Shown piece after piece: positions 31,033-35,843 of a stretch of DNA of 35,843 nucleotides. The stretch comes from Ruminococcus sp. (GTDB taxonomy: Bacteria; Bacillota; Clostridia; Oscillospirales; Ruminococcaceae). Location of the stretch: NCBI RefSeq assembly GCF_024692365.1, contig NZ_JAILMR010000023.1, forward strand, positions 1 through 35,843, in the 5' to 3' direction. Position numbers and translations under genes: made by a program. Positions within the stretch are counted from its first letter, which is position 1; every line of letters starts with the position of its first letter. The notes beneath the pieces were generated by a model. That model was given only the letters and a program-made list of their open reading frames with translations. It ran no database searches and was not told where the DNA came from.

Positions 31033-33726
31033 TCAGAGATTGTTGAGCATCTCGGTGAGATTTGCTACAAGGGCTTTTGCCTTTACCTCTTTTTCGCGTA
31101 TCTCGTTAACTACCTTTTCAGGTGCCTTGGACATGAACTTTTCGTTGTTCAGCTTGCTGTTAACGAAGTCCAGTTCCTTGTTTGCCTTTTCGAGTTCCTT
31201 GGTGATACGTGCCTTTTCAGCTTCGATATCAACAAGCTCTCTGAGAGGCAGGAGCAGTTTTGCATCGGCGGTAGCAACTGTTACCATACCGCTTGCATCA
31301 GCAGGCTCATTGGCGGTAACTGTTACCTCGGAAGCGCTTGCCAGTCTCTTCAGGAAGTCAGCAGCTTCGGCATAGTCAGCGGTATTTGCTGTAACTATGG
31401 TGATGTGCGCCTTTCTGGAGTTGGGAACGTTGTGACCCGAACGGCACTCACGTACAGCGCGTACAGCTTCCATAATCTTTTCCATTCTTGCTTCGTCAGC
31501 AGGGAAGTCAAGCTCAGCCTTGAACTCGGGCCAGCTCTGCATCATCAGGTAACCTTCCTCGTGGGGCAGTGCCTGATAGATTTCCTCGGTGATGAAAGGC
31601 ATGAATGGGTGGAGCATTTTCAGTATATCTGTCAGTACATAAGCAAGAACGTTCTCTACATTCTTCTTAGCCTGTGCGTCCTCACCATTGAAACGGTTCT
31701 TAGCCAGCTCGATGTACCAGTCACAGAAGCTGTTCCAGATGAAGTCGTAAACCTTCTGTGCAGCAACGCCCATCTCGAAGTGTTCGAGGTTGTAGGTAAC
31801 TTCCTTTATCACCTTGTTCAGGCTGGAGAGTATCCACTTATCTTCAAGGGTCAGCTCCTTGGGAAGCTCGATCTTGTCGATGGTCATATTCATCAGCAGG
31901 AATCTGGAAGCGTTCCATATCTTGTTGGTGAAGTTTCTCATGGCAACGATCTTTTCTTCGCTGTAACGCATATCGTTTCCGGGAGAAGATCCCTGTACCA
32001 GCATGAATCTCAGAGCGTCAGCGCCGTACTGGTCGATTACCTCCAGAGGGTCGATGCCGTTGCCGAGGGACTTGGACATCTTTCTGCCCTGGGAATCTCT
32101 TACTATACCGTGGATAAGTACGGTATCAAAGGGTGCCTTGCCTGTATATGCAAGACTGGAGAATATCATTCTGCTTACCCAGAAGCCGATGATATCATAG
32201 CCTGTTACCAGTGTGCTTGTGGGGTAGAAGTAGTTGAAATCGTCAGACTGCTTATCTGGCCAGCCCAGTATGGAGAAAGGCCAGAGTGCAGATGAGAACC
32301 ATGTATCCAGTGAGTCCTCGTCCTGAGTGAGGTTGGTGCTGCCGCACTTTTTACACTTGCAGGGAGCTTCCTTGGCTACGTTGATCTCGCCGCAGTCAGC
32401 GCAGTACCATGCGGGGATACGGTGACCCCACCACAGCTGACGGGAAATGCACCAGTCTCTTGTATTATTCATCCAGTTGAGGTAAGTCTTGGTGAATCTT
32501 TCGGGAACGAACTTGATCTTGCCTTCCTCAACTGCCTTTATAGCAGGTTCAGCCAGAGGCTTCATTTTAACGAACCACTGCTTGGATATCATAGGCTCGA
32601 TGGTGGAGTGGCAGCGGTAGCAGGTGCCTACATCGTGCTTCAGGGGTTCAACTTCTTTCAGCAGACCCAGTGCTTCGAGGTCGGAAACGATGACCTTTCT
32701 TGCTTCAACTGTGGTCATGCCTGCGTACTTGCCGCAGTCAAGAACTTCGGGCTCGCCCTCAGCCATCAGACCGCTTGCTTTCAGCTCTTCGTAAGCTGCC
32801 TTGTCCTCAGCGCCTGTCATATGGCCGTCATAGGTGAAACATCTTACGCTGGGCAGGTTATGTCTCTGACCAACTTCAAAGTCGTTGGGGTCGTGGGCGG
32901 GAGTTATCTTAACTACGCCTGTACCCTTTTCCATATCAGCGTGCTCGTCGCAAACTATGGGTATCTCCTTGTCAAGCAGGGGGAGAATTACGTGACAGCC
33001 GTGGAGGTGCTTGTATCTGGGGTCTTCCTCATTGATGGCAACTGCGGTATCGCCCAGCATAGTTTCGGGACGGGTGGTAGCTATCTCAAGGAACTCGCCT
33101 GTCTCTTTTACCTTATAGAGTATATGCCAGAAATTGCCGTCCTTGTTGTCGTACTCTACTTCGGCATCGGATATAGAAGTCTGGCATTTGGGGCACCAGT
33201 TTACCATACGGTTTCCGCGGTAGATAAGACCCTCTTCGTAAAGCTTTACAAATACTTCCAGTACAGCCTTTGAGCACTGGTCGTCCATAGTGAAATGCTC
33301 TCTCTCCCAGTCGCAGGAAGTCCCGAGAGTTCTCAGCTGTTCAACGATACGTCCGCCGAACTTCTCTTTCCAAGCCCATGCTCTCTCCATGAACTTGTCA
33401 CGTCCGAGGTCAGCCTTTGTGATACCCTCCTGACGCATAGCCTCAACTATCTTGGCTTCGGTTGCGATAGCTGCGTGGTCGGTGCCGGGTATCCACAGTG
33501 CTGCATAGCCCTGCATTCTCTTGAAACGGGTGAGTATATCCTGCATGGTGTTGTCAACAGCGTGACCCATATGCAGCTGACCTGTTACGTTCGGGGGCGG
33601 CATAGCTATGGAATAGGGCTTTTTCTTGGGGTCGGCAACGCCGCGGAAACAGCCTGCTTCCTCCCATGCCTTATATGTACGGCTCTCAACTTCGCGAGGG
33701 TCGTAGGTCTTTGATAATTCTTTCAT
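31033..33726 (-). CDS. valS: Valyl-tRNA synthetase
   Basis: 897 residues, normal for ValRS. It charges tRNA-Val. The class I HIGH motif is HMGH (52-55, in PPPNVTGQLHMGHAV) and KMSKS is at 549-553 (GRKMSKSLGNGIDP). The editing domain lies between them and includes the segment ATTRPETMLGDTAVA. A four-cysteine zinc-like cluster (CADCGEI...CKCKKCGS) sits before KMSKS. The C-terminal 65 residues form the ValRS coiled-coil arm. AAAGGATAA precedes the ATG. It follows ileS by 67 bases and ends at the terminator at 30991. Confidence 0.97.
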   Translation of the reverse strand: MKELSKTYDPREVESRTYKAWEEAGCFRGVADPKKKPYSIAMPPPNVTGQLHMGHAVDNTMQDILTRFKRMQGYAALWIPGTDHAAIATEAKIVEAMRQEGITKADLGRDKFMERAWAWKEKFGGRIVEQLRTLGTSCDWEREHFTMDDQCSKAVLEVFVKLYEEGLIYRGNRMVNWCPKCQTSISDAEVEYDNKDGNFWHILYKVKETGEFLEIATTRPETMLGDTAVAINEEDPRYKHLHGCHVILPLLDKEIPIVCDEHADMEKGTGVVKITPAHDPNDFEVGQRHNLPSVRCFTYDGHMTGAEDKAAYEELKASGLMAEGEPEVLDCGKYAGMTTVEARKVIVSDLEALGLLKEVEPLKHDVGTCYRCHSTIEPMISKQWFVKMKPLAEPAIKAVEEGKIKFVPERFTKTYLNWMNNTRDWCISRQLWWGHRIPAWYCADCGEINVAKEAPCKCKKCGSTNLTQDEDSLDTWFSSALWPFSILGWPDKQSDDFNYFYPTSTLVTGYDIIGFWVSRMIFSSLAYTGKAPFDTVLIHGIVRDSQGRKMSKSLGNGIDPLEVIDQYGADALRFMLVQGSSPGNDMRYSEEKIVAMRNFTNKIWNASRFLLMNMTIDKIELPKELTLEDKWILSSLNKVIKEVTYNLEHFEMGVAAQKVYDFIWNSFCDWYIELAKNRFNGEDAQAKKNVENVLAYVLTDILKMLHPFMPFITEEIYQALPHEEGYLMMQSWPEFKAELDFPADEARMEKIMEAVRAVRECRSGHNVPNSRKAHITIVTANTADYAEAADFLKRLASASEVTVTANEPADASGMVTVATADAKLLLPLRELVDIEAEKARITKELEKANKELDFVNSKLNNEKFMSKAPEKVVNEIREKEVKAKALVANLTEMLNNL

Positions 33727-33748
33727 TTTGACTTATCCTTTCAAAATC

Positions 33749-33784
33749 CATACCCCGCCTCCGCCTTGCGGAAACGGGGGTATG
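33749..33784 (-). terminator. Hairpin between ileS and valS, possible terminator or attenuator
   Basis: CATACCCCG (33749-33757) pairs with the run CGGGGGTATG (33775-33784), with an inner TCCGC/GCGGA helix. On the minus strand only GATTTTG follows, so termination may be partial and let polymerase read into valS. No T-box sequence was seen in the gap. Confidence 0.6.
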
Positions 33785-33793
33785 ACAGTATAA

Positions 33794-35843
33794 TTACTTT
33801 TTAAGTGCAACAGTTACCTTTCTGCCGTCCTCATACTCTACCTCATAGGAAGTATCAGCATCAGCAAAATCTCTGTTATCGGAAAGTGTCTCGCCGCAGA
33901 TGTAATCTACCCATGATGCAGGAACATCGCCTGTCAGCTTCATGGAGATCCTGTCGGTGATAGCACAGCCCAGCTTACGGCGTGCGTCCTGAATGCTTCT
34001 TACGATATCTCTTGCGAAGCCTTCGTCACGCAGTTCGTCTGTGATTGTGAGGTCGAGGGAAACAACGATGCCCTTATCGGAAGCAACGTGCTGACCTGCC
34101 TTAGCCTGATATGTTACCAGTATAACCTCAGCATCGAACTCTTCATCAGTACCGTTGATGTTCAGCACTGCCTTTTCACTAAGCTTGAACTTGCCGCTCT
34201 TTACAGCCTTGATGATATCGGGTATTCTGTCGGGATATCTGTTTCTGATCTCGTTGAAGTTAGGAGCGTACTTGATCTCTGCAACGCTCTCTGCGCTTTC
34301 CAGTATCTTCACGCACTTAACGTTGAGCTCTTCTGCGATGATATCCTTGAAGCTTTCAACAACGCTGTTGCCCTCGCTGTCGCTCAGTGCAACACACAGT
34401 TCGCTCAGAGGCTGACGGTTCTTCACGTTGTTCTTGCTTCTGATAGATCTTGCCAGATAGATAACGCTTCTTACCAGCTTAACTTCGTCCAGCAGCTTGT
34501 CATCACGGAAGCTCTCGGGTATCTCTGCCCAGTTCTCCAGATGTACGGAGTAACCGCCTGTCAGTGTCTTATACAGCTTTTCTGCGATGATAGGAGCAGC
34601 AGGTGCGAAGAGCTTGCACATATTAACCAGTACATAGTACAGTGTCTCGTAAGCATTCTTCTTGTCCTCGCTGAGACCCTTCTCCCAGAAACGTCTTCTG
34701 GAACGTCTGATGAACCAGTTGGTCAGACCGTCTACCAGCTCGATAAGGTTCTCGACATACTTGTTTACGAAGTATGCGTCCATATTCTTTGATATAGCGT
34801 CGGAAGCCTCCCACAGCTTAGCCAGCATCCAGCGGTCAAGCTGGTTGTCGGAAGTCGGAGGTGTCAGGCTCTCGGGCTTGAAATCGTCTATATTAGCATA
34901 GCTGATGTAGAAGTTGCAGGCATTCCACAGGGGGAAGATTATCTGCTGAAGTGCATCGGATATACCGTTGTCATCAAACTGGAGATCGCCTATCAGCATA
35001 GCGTTTGTCTGATAGAGGTACAGTCTGAATGCATCGGTACCGAACTTCTTCATCAGCTCCATGGGGTCGGTGTAGTTTCTGGAGGACTTGGAAAGCTTCT
35101 TGCCGTCCTTAGCCAGTATAGTACCGTGTACTACGCAGTTTGAGAAGCAGGGCTTATCGAACAGCGCAACTGAGAGAACGTGCAGGTAGTAGAACCAGCA
35201 TCTGATCTGACCTGTATACTCAACGATGAAGTCAGAGGGGAAGTGGCTGTCGAACCATTCCTTGTTCTCGAAAGGATAGTGCTTCTGTGCGAAAGGAACA
35301 GAGCCGCTCTCGAACCAGCAGTCGAGAACTTCGGGTACTCTTACCATAGTGCCGTCACAATCGGGGCAGTCGCACTTGAATTTGATCTTGTCCATGTACT
35401 GTCTGTGCAGGTTTGTGAGCCTTACGCCGCTCTTCTCTTCGATCTCATCGATAGAGCCGAGTACAACTCTCTTGCCGCACTTGTCGCATTCCCATATCGG
35501 AATAGGAGTAGACCAGTATCTGTTTCTCGAAATGTTCCAGTCACGTGCATTCTCCAGCCATTTGCCGAATCTGCCGTGCTTTACTGTTTCGGGTACCCAG
35601 TTGATATTCTCGTTCTGAGCTATCAGCTTGTCCTTGATCTTGGTAACATCGAAGTACCAGGCATCCATAGCCTTGTAGATCAGAGGTCTCTTACATCTCC
35701 AACAGTGAGGATAGTTATGCTCGATGGTACCGTCAGCAACAGCCTTGCCCTGCTCGTAAAGGAAGCGGATAACTGTGGGGTTCATCTCGATAACGTTCTT
35801 CTCGCCGTCCTTCTCATAGAAGTCGGTCACTTCCTCGGTGAAT
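33794..35843 (-). CDS. ileS: Isoleucyl-tRNA synthetase, type 2 (eukaryote-like), N-terminus beyond window
   Basis: The frame is open to the right edge; about 682 of an expected 1,030-1,050 residues are visible, without the HIGH motif. Present are the signature RVPEVLDCWFESGSVPFAQ, the catalytic lysine loop GKKLSKSSRNY (KMSKS as KLSKS), the anticodon-binding domain and a C-terminal domain. DCWFESGS and KLSKS are features of type-2 IleRS, the form that is naturally poorly sensitive to mupirocin in many bacteria. It charges tRNA-Ile. It lies directly upstream of valS in the same direction, so the two may share regulation. Its own leader, where a T-box would be expected, is outside the window. 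Confidence 0.95.
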   Translation of the reverse strand, partial: FTEEVTDFYEKDGEKNVIEMNPTVIRFLYEQGKAVADGTIEHNYPHCWRCKRPLIYKAMDAWYFDVTKIKDKLIAQNENINWVPETVKHGRFGKWLENARDWNISRNRYWSTPIPIWECDKCGKRVVLGSIDEIEEKSGVRLTNLHRQYMDKIKFKCDCPDCDGTMVRVPEVLDCWFESGSVPFAQKHYPFENKEWFDSHFPSDFIVEYTGQIRCWFYYLHVLSVALFDKPCFSNCVVHGTILAKDGKKLSKSSRNYTDPMELMKKFGTDAFRLYLYQTNAMLIGDLQFDDNGISDALQQIIFPLWNACNFYISYANIDDFKPESLTPPTSDNQLDRWMLAKLWEASDAISKNMDAYFVNKYVENLIELVDGLTNWFIRRSRRRFWEKGLSEDKKNAYETLYYVLVNMCKLFAPAAPIIAEKLYKTLTGGYSVHLENWAEIPESFRDDKLLDEVKLVRSVIYLARSIRSKNNVKNRQPLSELCVALSDSEGNSVVESFKDIIAEELNVKCVKILESAESVAEIKYAPNFNEIRNRYPDRIPDIIKAVKSGKFKLSEKAVLNINGTDEEFDAEVILVTYQAKAGQHVASDKGIVVSLDLTITDELRDEGFARDIVRSIQDARRKLGCAITDRISMKLTGDVPASWVDYICGETLSDNRDFADADTSYEVEYEDGRKVTVALKK

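Noticed and set aside
33727..33793. T-box leader before valS
   Set aside because: The gap is only 67 bases and holds one simple hairpin; no specifier loop or T-box sequence is visible.
30973..34792. Long open frames on the plus strand opposite valS and ileS (440, 283, 234 residues)
   Set aside because: They are mirror frames of well-identified synthetase genes, without Shine-Dalgarno sites or recognisable domains; low stop frequency follows from the codon bias of the sense strand.

Overview
The window reads as chromosomal DNA of a Firmicute of the Oscillospiraceae, most likely Ruminococcus or a close relative. The reasons are Shine-Dalgarno sites of the AGGAGG/GAGGTG type before most genes, frequent ATA isoleucine codons at moderate GC, a sporulation spoIIA operon beside a cotJ operon, a ClpE-type chaperone, and several proteins of clostridial domain families. 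The species is an inference. No rRNA, tRNA, CRISPR array, transposase or prophage gene was seen.

Layout. 1-6020 (+): end of an unknown gene, truA, a membrane-anchored protein with a very acidic N-terminal part, a CvpA-family membrane protein and a zinc-finger ClpE-like ATPase, closed by a strong terminator. 6021-6500: two structured elements, then a consensus promoter overlapped by a GTATAC palindrome. 6576-10595 (+): an eight-gene operon of two 59-aa membrane proteins, two GntR/YtrA-type regulators, one ABC ATPase and three membrane subunits. 10659-12125 (-): spoIIAA-spoIIAB-sigF. 12293-13363 (+): cotJA-cotJB-cotJC, divergent from spoIIA. 13364-14130: two copies of a structured repeat facing each other. 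14262-16180 (+): M48 metallopeptidase and a small conserved protein. 16320-19943 (+): a 1207-aa hybrid signalling protein (membrane sensor, histidine kinase, two receivers, HD-GYP, Hpt). 19967-20241: third repeat copy. 20351-24362 (-): a polytopic membrane protein, then a GNAT / unknown / ABC-F operon. 24545-27203 (+): unknown protein, DUF2461 protein, EFR1-type flavodoxin-ferredoxin and a membrane protein. 27306-27962 (-): HAD phosphatase. 28059-28322: fourth repeat copy. 28349-28867 (-): small membrane protein. 29147-30976 (+): polysaccharide pyruvyl transferase fused to a degenerate GDPD-like domain. 31033-35843 (-): valS and the 3' part of a type-2 ileS.

How genes work together. SpoIIAA, SpoIIAB and sigma-F form the forespore partner-switching module. 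The cotJ genes next to it encode a coat-associated manganese catalase and two partners. The GntR-ABC operon looks self-regulated through the palindrome on its -10 box.

The most novel signal is a family of about 265-300-bp intergenic repeats, four copies in this window (13387-13687 +, 13775-14049 -, 19967-20241 +, 28059-28322 +). They share sequence blocks and a common fold. Several helices change sequence between copies while keeping their base pairs, which points to selection on structure. I do not recognise the family.
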